A stretch of 64,000 bases of DNA from Vitis vinifera. Taxonomy: Eukaryota > Streptophyta > Magnoliopsida > Vitales > Vitaceae. The notes below the pieces were generated by a model. That model saw nothing but the letters and a program-made list of their open reading frames with translations, was not told the DNA's origin and ran no database searches. Where the stretch lies: positions 7,792,001 to 7,856,000 of the forward strand of contig NC_081811.1 in the NCBI RefSeq assembly GCF_030704535.1, in the 5' to 3' direction. Both the position numbers and the translations under genes were made by a program. This document shows, piece by piece, positions 35,601 to 46,600 of the stretch (position 1 is its first letter; each line of letters opens with the position of its first letter).

Positions 35601-38600
35601 TTTGATCCCAATAACCCAAGTTTCGTCGTAAATCCCTCTTCTTCTTCTTCATCCACAAAATCGCCCTACTATTGCTATTATGGTGATTGAAAGTTGAGAA
35701 GGGATGATTCGACGCCGATGTTCTCTCTTCCTCTAATCATTGTCTTCAAATCCTTTTTTCTATTAGCAACATTTTGAATGGTGATGTGGATTTTTTGTTG
35801 GCAACAACATCTCAGTAGTGCCTTGGTTCTTCTTGCATAGACATCTCCGGTTGTACTTCATGGACCTTGAAAGCTTGAGAACAAAGATTCACCCTTTGAG
35901 AAGAAAATTTAGATTCGGGAAAAGAATGAACATTGGGTATTTTTTACATACCAATAATATATATGGTACTATATTATTGTATTATCCGATATTATGCATT
36001 ATTGATTAGATGAATGGGCCAAAGATGGGATTTCAAAAATATATATGGAGGTAAATGGGGAAAATTTATATGGCTCTGGGCATAAGGGTAAGAACATGAA
36101 TATATATATATATATATATATATGGTTATAAATATAAATGGTTAATAAATTAATTGATTTATAATTGAGTTAATTATACTTACGAATTGAGAAAAATAAT
36201 TAAAAAATGATAAAGTTCATATAAAAGAATATCATCTAATATATTTTAATAATTAATTAATAAAAATATAATTATTTTATCATATTGATTAATTATATTT
36301 TATTTTGAGCTACTAAATTAACATATTTTGTGTATCATCCCATACCGATCCGAGTTACTAAGACTAATGTACCTCAGTACCTTTTGAGTCAATGGCTGAT
36401 ACTTTGACTTTGAACCATGTTATGGATGCAACATTTTTCCATGTTTTTTTTTTGATAGGTACACTAAATAGGATAATGAAACCAAATTACCATTGTCTTC
36501 CTTTTTTGCATGTTGTTGTACCTTATAAATTAGCATTGCATTTGCGGTATGGAAATTTTTTGGGTCATCCATACCAGTTTCCAAGTGGGAAACATGCCAT
36601 GTGGAAATTGAATCTAGCTTTTGTGCACATGGATATAATTTTCTTTTTCAATTTATACTAAAATTTTTGAAATAGATAAGGCATATTACAGGAATTAAGT
36701 TTGTACTGGAAGTTGTGTTGCAATAAAACATGTTTTGCCATTAAATAGCAAGATGCATAATTATGTAGGACTTGATTCAGAACAGCACTAGCATGTAGAA
36801 TGACGCTGTCTAAACACTGTTCCAAATCTTAGGTGGCTTGTGATTTTTGGGTTGTTAATGGTGGAAAAAAGTAAGGAGGCTTGGAGTAGGCTCAGTTTTA
36901 TTGGCCACCAGTTGCTGTAGTTACTAGAATATGTTGCTGCGAAGAGTTTGGAGATGACTAATCTTTCACTACTAAATTTTCAGAAATAAGAAACGTTGAA
37001 GTTGTTATATAAAATCGTGTCTCATATGTAATATTCTTTTAAAGTTTGCTAAACATTTGGAGGTTTTTTCAATAATCCTCACCATTTGCCTGAAAATCTT
37101 TCAGCAAGGCCATGGAAAAAGCCAGTAAGAATCAGATGCTCATAGATGCTATTGGAGAACCTATTGTTAGAGGTCCATGGTACAATGCATCACTTGCAGT
37201 GGCTCATAAGAGGCATTCTGTATCTTGCACGTTTCCTGTGTCTGGACCACAAGGCACTGGAATCTTCCAGTTGAAGGCAGTTCGTAATGGAGGTTGGTAT
37301 TTTTCTCAACACTCTGTCTATTTTCTTCATTAATCTTGTTCATTTTTGCAATATGTTTTTGGTAGATATAGGTATATGGGAATTCAGATAAAAAAGATTT
37401 CAATAACTAGTATGGACACTTGGACACAGTTTAAGAAAAGGAAAAAAGAAAAAGAAAAATCAATTAAATATCAATAAAAAAGCAAATTAAAGTACAAAAA
37501 AAAAAAAAAAAAATTAAATCCAATGGCCAAATCCAAAGCAAAGTAGAAGAATCCAATAAGGATCCAATACCCAAGCCCCTATGACACAAGCACACTACAT
37601 GAAGCTGAAGAATCTTGGTGTCATAGTAAATAATTTGATTTAGAAAAAGGGGGACTTTGTATAACAATATACTTTGTATTCAAATTATTATAATGTTGCA
37701 TGGGGATTATCTTAATTTAATGAGTAGTTGAAGCAGTTAACATTTATTCTTTCCAAATACTTGCTTTAGTCACCTCTTAAGTACAAATGGAATGGAGGTC
37801 AAGATGGCCAAGCTCTATCCCTCCTGGATCATTTTCATATATGTACTGATTGGGAAGAACATTTCTATAATGCAACTTACAACTTATTACCAGGACCAGT
37901 TTCATATCATCATCCAATTCTGCTTGACAGTGGAGGACTAAGACAAGGCAAATGCGCCTTTCAGGTTTGAAAACATGTGGCTTAAGGTGGGGTTCAAGAA
38001 TGTAGTTGCTGACTGGTCAAGCAGTTGTGAGCCAAGGATGTGTTTGCCAATATTGCTTCCCAGAAGGAATCACTTTGGAGGCGATAAGAAGGATGGTTGG
38101 CCTCTGATGAAAAAGAAGCCAGGAAGACAGAGACTCAGCAGTACTTAAAGCTGGCAGAGTTGGTGGAAACATCCTGGAGACAAAAATCTTTGGCCCTTTG
38201 GCTGAAAGAAGGGGATATAAATACCAGATTTTTCCTTGGCAGACCAATGCTCATAGAATCTTCAGAGGGAGAGTAAGATTTGATGGTTCTTGGTGTTCAG
38301 GTGAAGCTCACCTGAGAAGAGGCCTTGAAAATTATTTTCAGCATCTGTTTTCTAAGTCAAGGAGGTGGTGGATTGGCATAGAGAGGGAGGTCCTTAAGCA
38401 GCTGGGGGAAGAGGACAGTAGGGGGTTTAAAAGGCCTTTTGGTGAGGAGGAAATTTGGATCATTTTCGGAGAGTTGGGAAGGGATAAAGCTCAGGTCCTG
38501 GATGGCTTTACCCTTGGTTTTTGGCAGAAGTTGTGAAGTTTGTTCAGGCTGATATGCTGGATTTTTCCCACGAGTTTTACTCCTATTGGACTTTTGAGTG

Positions 38601-41410
38601 GACATTCAATGCTTCATTTTTAGTCTTGATCCTTTAGAAGGGGGTGCCAAGGACAGAGTTTAGGCACATAAGCCTAATTAGATGGTTGTGTTGAACTTTT
38701 GGCAAAGATCTTGGCAAGTAAGCTCAAGTCAATCATTAGTAAGGTGATTTTTGGCTTCCAAAATACCTTTATGAAGGGAAGATAGAATTTGAATGTGTTC
38801 CTCATTGCAAAGAAACCCATTGATTTAAGGGGTGAGAGCTTACGATTAGGAGTAATTTATAAGCTAGGGATAATGAAGACATATGACCATGTTAATTGAG
38901 ATTTCTTGCTTTCGACATTGAACTTAACAAGCTTTGGTCAAAAGTGAGTGAGTTGGATTAAATCTTGTGTACCATGGTTTTCTTCTCTATTTAGTCAATG
39001 GCACCCTCACGGGTTTCTTCTAGAGCACTTGAGGTTTAAATCGAAGAGATCCTTTATCCCCTCTTTTATTTATTATGGTGACAAAAGTTTCAATTGGCTT
39101 CATCCAAAGGGCCCTAGAAGGGGGTCTTATTAAGGGGTTTAAATTAGGAGTGAGGGGTGGTGAGGTTGAGATTTCTCACCTCCTCTTTGCTATTGGCGCT
39201 CTGCTTTTCCATGAGGTGGCCATGGAATAATTACCTTATGCCAAATGGTTTCTATTATGTTTTGAGGCAATTTCCTACTTGAAAATTCATAAACTATCAT
39301 TTATGAATACCTTTTTGGATAAAGTTAAATTGTATGTAGATGTTAGTCCCATGTCCATGATTGACTTAGTAGATTGGGTTAGTTCAGAGTGAGAAGAGGG
39401 GGAGAGGGGGTTTGTTTTTTGTTCCTTTCCTCTTTCTTGTGCATGTTTGTTCTTCAATGTCAAATGTATACTTTGCGTTCATATATATACTTTCTTATTG
39501 CCTATCAACACAAGAGAGAGAGGACATGAGGGGTTGGCAAATGAGTTGGGTTGTGGAGTGGGCTTCTTTCCCACCAAGTATTTGGGCTTATTGTTGAGCA
39601 CTCATTTTAAGTCTTTATGGATTTTGGACTCCATAGAGGAAAGATACAAGAGAAGATTGACATCATGGAAAAGTACATTTCAAAGGATAGAAGATTTGTG
39701 TTGTTAAAAAGCACTTTATCAAGCTTACCTATATATTTTTTCTCGACATTGTAATTCCAACGAGGGAGAGGAGGATATTAGAAAGAATTCAAAGAGACGT
39801 TTTGTGTCGATGAGGTTAATTAGACAAAAGGATTCACTTAGTGAGATGGTCCATTGTTTGTGCTAAAAAGTGGTTTGGGTGATAAGAGGCTTGAGTCTCT
39901 CAACAAAGCTCTATTAGAAAAGTGGCTATGGAGATTCGGTATAGAGCGATACAACTTGCAGAGAAAGGTGATTATAGGTAAGTATGATGGGGAATTGGAA
40001 GGGGGGATGCTATTCTGAAGAGGGAAGGGAAACTTATGGATCAAGTTTATGAAATCCTTGGTGTGGTGAGGACCTTTTAAAGGATTGGCTCCTGAGTCTC
40101 TACAATCTTGCAAGCAATAGGGAGGCTCCATAGCAAACGTTTGGGATGGGAATTGCTGGAATCCGAAATATAGAAGGAATTTTTTTGGGTCAGAAGTTGT
40201 TGGAGATGGACTCATTGTTGCAATTGCTGAACCTGTTCTTTATTTTTAGTGACTTGGAGGATAAATTAATTTTGAAAGATTTCTAAGAAGGCTTCCCTCT
40301 TTGTCAAAACCTATTACTCATCTCTGGTCTCGGTTGGAGCCCCCTCATTCTTAGCTATAAGAGGACTAGGAAATCAGAAGTGCCCACCAAGGGGGGGTAT
40401 CCTGGGTGGTATGCGGCATGAAAATAGCTACTGCATTTACAATCAAGATAATGAGTCCATGGACCAAATCCTCATCCACTATAAGTGAATTTCTAGGTCA
40501 TGGTTTTTTATTTTCTCTTTGTCCGGTGTTCATGGATTCTCCCCTAATCAATTAAAGATTTTCCCTTAGTTGGCATGGTGATTTTGTGGGAAACAAGCGT
40601 AAGATAGTGTAGAGGCTGATCCTTCTCCTTTGAAGATGATTTAAGGGTTAAGCTTGGTGACGAAAGATGTAGTTCTTAAGGCTTTGTTTACAACTTTACA
40701 TGGTCAAACAGGAGTTTGGGCCCTTCTTGTTTATCTTTTTTGGACTTTGTTGGCGGTATGGGGATTGGCTAGCTTGGTAGTAGCTCTATTTTAAGGATAT
40801 TTTTCAGTCTTCTTCTATTTAGATTTTAGTTAATGGTTAGATTTAATGTTTTTCAACGGCAAGGATTAATTGTTGTCAAGTTGGCATCATCTTATTCAAG
40901 TTAGGGGACGTCGATTGAGAATTTGAAGCACTAAGCTGTCCATTGAGGCCATGATTAAGTTCATATCTCTAATGTTTTAATGGTTTTACAAATACCTCTT
41001 TTGAGTTATAAAATATGTTTAGAATGTTACTCCAAACCTTTTTTTTTCCTTTAGGGAGGTGTTAAAGCTATTATATATGTGATCTGAGAGAACTTTTTTA
41101 CACTGGGATATCCTACACTTCAAGTGTTGTTTGGATGAACTTCTTATTTTCTATTTTTAAAAATACAAAATGATAGTTTTTGCCCGTTCTAGATATTAAT
41201 CGGTCTTTTCAAACAGATGTCACCTGGTATTCATTTTTGCGGTCTCGTGACTGGGAGATTCTAATCATGGAAGCCCTTCTCCATGTCCCTGCGAATGAAG
41301 AAAAACAACAAACTTTTCGGATTAGTCTCTTGGACAACCTTTCTACTCCAGCTCCTAAGGCCTGCACTGATTGCCAGGCTCAAAGATCGGAGGCTCCTGA
41401 GAAGAAATGA
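32700..41410 (+). CDS. COA1-like mitochondrial protein (4 exons, 191 aa)
   Basis: Exons 32700-32758, 33831-33965, 37105-37292 and 41217-41410 join in phase to 191 residues. The N-terminus MLGRRLISFLKRSPASTVS is Arg/Ser-rich without acidic residues, like a mitochondrial presequence. Residues about 37-58 (AVSFVLLTLSGGVALSALDD) are one membrane helix. The rest faces one side: MEKASKNQMLIDAIGEPIVR, GPWYNASLAVAHKRHSVSC, TFPVSGPQGTGIFQLKAVRN, TWYSFLRSRDWEILIMEALL. This resembles the COA1 family of cytochrome c oxidase assembly factors (single inner-membrane helix, small beta domain); I rate the name as probable rather than certain. The acceptor at 33830 was chosen because only it keeps phase and gives the helix. 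Introns 2 and 3 (3.1 and 3.9 kb) are full of transposon debris. Confidence 0.82.
34470..35028. mobile_element. Probable LTR remnant, distant relative of 5549-6070
   Basis: The right end reads TTCATTCCTCATCA like the LTR at 5549-6070 (ATTCATCCTCATCA). The interior has the same order of TCACACTAAGGTCTT (compare TCTCACTAAGGCCTT) and AT-rich parts. The left end is unclear and no target duplication is visible. It is an old fragment of uncertain extent. Confidence 0.4.
35399..36416. mobile_element. Candidate DNA transposon with GGTTCAAAGT ends
   Basis: GGTTCAAAGTATC at 35399 faces the inverted GGTTCAAAGTCAAAGTATC ending at 36416; the right end carries an extra CAAAGT. Just inside the left end is a CGAGTC/ACTCGAG-rich part. 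The interior holds a (TA)n microsatellite at 36099-36122. I see no transposase and no clear target duplication, so the superfamily is open. Confidence 0.4.
37770..40830 (+). mobile_element. Decayed L1-type LINE in COA1 intron 3
   Basis: Ordered fragments match plant L1 elements. The end of the endonuclease is near 37870-37980 (HHPILLDSGG, then RFENMWLKVGFKNVV). Pre-RT sequence lies at 38200-38540 (LGRDKAQVLDGFTLGFWQKL). RT fragments run to 39240 (RHISLI, VSWIKSCVPW, SHLLFAIGALLF-like). C-terminal sequence is at 39540-40020 (PTKYLGLLLSTHFKSLW, NKALLEKWLWRFGIERYNLQ). Many stops and frame changes separate them, and the 5' part is missing. A second LINE tail (CTTATTGCCTATCAA, about 39400-39500) seems nested inside. 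It is dead and old. Confidence 0.85.
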
Positions 41411-42339
41411 AATTCCATTCCATCAAGAATGTTTCCCTTCTTTGGCTTTTCCTATTCAATACAAGGCCTGATTCTTTCAATTCCATTATAAACTGATTGG
41501 GGAGAACCTCCCCAGTTGATGTGTTCATCTTAATAAATTGTGACAAATTTTGTAATGTTTTTATAGTAGGAGTAATTCTATGATTGGGAACAATATTCGC
41601 TTGTTTTGAGCATATACGTGACTTAATATTCAATCCATTGATTTTGCCCACTAAAGCTAATACTCTCTTACTGAGATATATGGCCGTTAAAACAATGCTG
41701 GCACCATCCCACTCAACTGCCCAATGTGCAAAATATCTACAAGCTGAATCTCTCTGCCGATGCAATCTATATATGGTTGGTGTTTGTTTTGAAGCTTTGA
41801 AACCCAGTTGTGGAGGGAGTAGGAAGAGTAGCAAATGGGAAAGAGACTGCTATCTCTGAAGGGAATACTGAAATAGAGTGGTCACCTAACTCCAGAGCAC
41901 CCCAGCTAGTATGCCTAGGAACTCCATGGCTGACTCGTGTACTTCCCCGAGCCAGTCAGAAAGAGTGACTGCAAAAGGATTCCCTATGTGGGTGGGGAAG
42001 ACAGGAATGCCCCATCAAGTTAGTTGGGAAAGTGGGGTTGTGGGCTGAAAGTTGAGGGTGGCCTTGGAACAAGAGGAACCATGTAGGGCAAGTGATGGAA
42101 GGACAGACTACAGAGGTCGGAAAAGAAGCCGGGTGTTGGAGCTCGTAAGAAGGTGAGTGGGTCATTTGAAGTGAAGTAGGGTTTGTTTGTTGAAGGCGGA
42201 GAAAAAAAACCTTTTTCTGAACTGGCATTGGGTTGCAGAGAGACAGATTGATATTTGTTTCTGTTGAATGGTTATTGGGTCCTGACATGTCAAGATCCAT
42301 CACACTTGGACACTGGTCTTGGGCTCAACGATGGGGTCA
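41411..42339. other. Intergenic 3' flank of the COA1-like gene
   Basis: This holds the 3' untranslated region and spacer leading to the C-rich island. Open frames on both strands here show no recognisable domain. I see no further gene. Confidence 0.5.
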
Positions 42340-42930
42340 ACGCCCAAGGCGCAGGGTATCACGGCTTTTGAAAAGCGGCCCCCACCCCATATAAATTTAA
42401 TGCCCCTGTTCCCCCGCCCCGTGACAGCAGTCGTACTCTCTCCTTCTCAGCCTCCTCCCCACATCCGGACTCCAAACCATTTCCTTAACCCCCCGGACCC
42501 CAAACCCCTGAGAGAGCCGGGGGTAGGGGGGGCAGGCGGCAGGCGTATCCTACACTCGATCCCCCCTCCTGCTGAGCTGTCCCCGACACCGCCATCGTTT
42601 GCTGCTCCCCACCACAATCTCCCTCCTCCCTCCTACCGCCCAGATCCCACACGTAACCCCATCTTCCCCTCCCCACGTGCCAGCCTCAACCACCGCCCCT
42701 CACCCCTCCACACACACCACCACCCACCCCCCTACGTGTTTGGAGGGTCAGAAAGTGGCCCCCTACACCCTGTCGGCTTGTCGTTTGGACTGCCTACACG
42801 CTGCGCCTCCCACTTCATTACGCCAACAATCTCCCTTCAATTTCTCTCTTTATTGATAATTACTCCGTCAGCGCCCAGACCTCTGTTTGGGCCTGCTGGA
42901 CCCGGTCAACTCTCCTTCTCTGCTTTAAAT
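42340..42930. promoter_or_regulatory. C-rich island upstream of the Aux/IAA gene
   Basis: In an AT-rich neighbourhood this 0.6-kb block is dominated by C runs and CCC/CCT/CAC words on the plus strand. It contains a G-box CACGTG (about 42674-42679), another ACGTG near 42734, and TGTCGG (42771-42776), a high-affinity ARF-type site. A second AuxRE-like GAGACA is at 43141-43146, and a TATA-like TATAAACC at 43242-43249. Together these make a plausible distal and proximal promoter for the auxin-response gene starting at 43664. An open frame of 206 codons across it is Pro/His/Ser-rich and looks like a composition effect. Confidence 0.5.
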
Positions 42931-43663
42931 GCTGCTTAATGATCTAATTCAATTCATTTGATGGGAAAAAGCATAATGGATGGATTGAATGCCTCCTCTG
43001 TTATATTTATATGGATACCAAGAAAAGAATAATCTTGAGAAAACTCGTTTGTTAGGAAATTAGGGAAAAAGAAAAGCAATGTGGATTATTTGAGATGGGC
43101 TGTTAATAAAATGAATGAAAGGGGGGGTTGAAGTAAAAGGGAGACAAGGTATGATGAGGTGGGAATGATGAAGTTGAATGACGGAAGGAGATTGTCCCAA
43201 TAGTGCAGAAAGGGTCCTAAAATGAATGATTTGGGAATGGATATAAACCCCATAAAAAAAGGGAGTGAGGTGATATGAAAATTTGGCATCATTAGAGGGG
43301 ACTCTAAGGCACTGTTTGGTTGGAAATTGAAGGCACTTTGTCTGTAAAGAGGACCCCACATAATCATCAACACACACTAAAACCACACTAGAAAAATGAA
43401 ATGAAAATCAATGAAAATGTCAAATGACTCAGAAAGAGGCCCAGAAAGAGGAAAGGGCCCATAATAGCAGACACATGGGACCCCTGCCACCACCGAACCT
43501 ACCTTTCCGAACAAACACACCATTCACAACGCTACACTACAAGCCTTCTCTTTTCTTCTGCCTCCGCCTCTGCCTCCCTCCTTCCCTCCCTCGCTTCCTC
43601 CCTTAAAACTCCCTTAAACCCTTCTCTTTGATCTTGTTCTTTCTTTTTCTGTGACTGATTTCA

Positions 43664-46600
43664 ATGGATGGTGGTAGTGGAGGAGGAGTGTGTACAAGTG
43701 GGTCGATGTCCACTGTGTCCAAAGAGGACAACTTGATGGTGTCCACTGAGGTTTCTTCATACCCAGATGAAGCAGAGCTTGAGTTGGGTCTTGGATTGAG
43801 CCTTGGTGGTGGTGGTGGTGGTGGTGGTGGTGTCAAGCCTCAAGAACAGGGGTGGGCTCAGTATGGAAGGATCTTGACTGCTAAGGACTTTCCTTCTACA
43901 GTTTCATCTTCATCTTCATCCTCTTCTTCACTGAGCAGAGCTAATAGAACAACAGTTGGTACCAAGAGAAGAGCTGATTCCGTGGCAGCTTCCAATAATG
44001 GCAGGTATGATGCTTTTCCCCAGTTGTTTAAACACTTAGACTTTCCTCCTTTTGAAGTCTAAAATCTAATCTCTGATTCTTGTGTTTTTGGTATTGTTTC
44101 TTTGCTATTTGATCTAATTAGTTGTTTTGATGTGTTTTATATGATTTTGATTTAGTAGCTTTAGATGCTTTTTTTCCCCTATACAATTTCTTCATTTGGA
44201 TGTTCTTTTAATGTCCATTTCCCCCCTTTCCTGTGAATCTTTGTTCATTGTTTTTTTTTTTTTTTTTAAATTTCTTTCTAATTTGTGTTATCCGTTTATT
44301 GGAATTCGTTGGATCTGATTAAAGTAAGGAAATGGGCTTTTGCTTTCTCTTTCTGTTATGTTTTTTTTTTCAAACAATTGCTACACCAAGATTTACATGG
44401 GACGTTGTTTTCTTTGTTAAGAAACTTGATGAAAAGATAAAGGGAAACTGAAATTGAAACCCCTTATCTTCTTCTATTTATGTTCTCAGAGCCTGGAAGA
44501 TAAACCCAGGTCAACTAGGTTTTGTACAATTATTGGGTCGCATTTATGATAAGTATTGGTCCTATATGGTTTCATCCTTACGTTTTTCTTGAGAGCCAGC
44601 TTATAACTGTAACTGCTATATTTTATATGCATTCTTCTGTCCTTTTCCTCTGTTTTCTCTCCAATCAAACAAAGCATCACAAAAATTGATGGGGAACAAC
44701 CCTTACTGAGTCATGTTGTTAGTAAATTATATAATATCTTCTCAAAATTTTTCCCTAATATGTGAGATATTACTAGAAAGTGGAGAATATTCAACAATTC
44801 GGAGGAAGAAGAAGAAAGAAAGTGACCTTGGAGTGTAGTTTCTGGGAAACTTACTTTTAGATGGGCGACTCATTATCAAAGCTAGTACAAAACTTTATGG
44901 AAATCTTAGGGAGAATTTTATTATAAAGCCTTTTGAGAGCTTTTTGGAAACTCTTGAGAAACTTCCAAGGATCATTTAAACTAAATACCTACAAAATTTA
45001 ATGCTCTATTGGATACACTTCCTGTTTTGTGTTTTTAAAAATAGAAAACTGTAATAGCTTTTATAAAAAGTAAGAATTCTTTGAGACTTACCTTAAAAAG
45101 ATAATGATTTTTAAAAGCTGTTTTAAAAAAATTGAGCTATTGAAAAAATTTTACTTCCTCAAATTTTAAAAATTTTAGTAGTAATTTTTTAGAATATAAT
45201 GTAAGTTAATATTTTTTTTTTATATAAGAGTGACTATATTTTATATAGAAGTTACTAACATTTTCTATTTTTAATTTTTTTTTAAAAAGGAGATGGGTTT
45301 CCAAATGAGCACCTAGGTTGTGACTTCTACTTTCTTCTTTTATGTCTAATATATAATATCATGCTTCTTAGCGAATCTTAGTGTGTTTATGTGCTTATGA
45401 TTAAGTGACTTCAGATGGTTTTTGCCCCTAATTTGGGTGTTTTGTATGTTTTCAACAATTTTTTTTCCTTTCATTTAACTTTTGATCAATTATTTATTTC
45501 CAATTTTTTGTTATTTATTATTGGATTTGAATGATCTGGTTCAATTAATGAAATTGAATGCCCATATTTGTTGTTGTTTCATTTTGAAAACTGAAAGAGA
45601 GACTCATATCAACTCAACTAGGTTTTTGAATTGTTGGGACTGTATTTCTCCAGGGTTCTTAATTGTTGCACCCAACATCGATAGCCGAGTCCTGGCTCTT
45701 GGGGAACTACAAAACCAAGTTCATTGAATTAAAATTGAAATGATACAATATATACCCAAGTTTTTCCCTCTAAACATGAGGTACTACAAAAGATTGGATG
45801 AGTTGCAAGTATTTCCTGAAAGGGGAAGAAATAATATGTACCAAACCATAGTTGTCGAGAAACTTAGCTTTAAATGGGAAATCCATTTCTGATTTGGGAC
45901 AAAATGTATGGAAATTTTGGGGAAAGCCTTTTGGAAATCTTTGCAATAGTTTAGAGAACTTTTTGAAAACTGTTGGGACCAGTCAACTTCAGAGGAAATG
46001 GTTAGAGAGCTCATGAGAATACATTCGTCATTTTAGTGCCTCTAGCCATTTTCCCTTAATGATTTTTCACATTTTTCATTTTAGGCATTTTATTCTATAG
46101 TTCCTTCCATTTGATCTATTATCTGACTTTTTAAGTGTTCATATTAGTGTTCTAAAGCTTCTCATTGATTTTTTTATTGAAGTTTTTATACAAGTTTCTT
46201 ACTAGATTCCAAAATATTTTCCTGCTTCTTTTCCATGTTGTCTCCCACTTTGGCTTTCCATGCTGCCAGAAAGGCTGTAAACTCATATTTTAGCATGAAA
46301 GAAAACCCAGGGAAAATTTTGTAGAAATCTCCATTCTCTTTTCACTTGTCTAAGAATTTCTTGATCTCTCTACTTGGCCTTTAATTTGGCAGTGATATGG
46401 TATATACTCATTTCTGACATAAGAATCTACCATTGTTTTGTGGGTTAGGCTTTGGCAACCATGAGATCCATGCTCTTGCTTCATTTTGTCCATTATAGCA
46501 CTTCCAAACTGAGCTGGCAGGGATCTAAGTGGATTTCATGATATCCATGTTGCATTGCATCCCAATACTTCCTTGGTTAGGCATGAGAAGTCTTTAATAT

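Noticed and set aside
38031-38048. AGCCAAGGATG followed by TTTGCC, resembling miR169
   Set aside because: The bases after AAGGATG do not match the miRNA, the sequence lies inside the decayed LINE just after its VGFKNVV-type coding remnant, and no star strand is visible nearby.
42319-42939. 206-codon open frame rich in Pro, His and Ser
   Set aside because: It follows from the C-rich composition (few stop codons possible), has no domain, and lies in the promoter region of IAA11.
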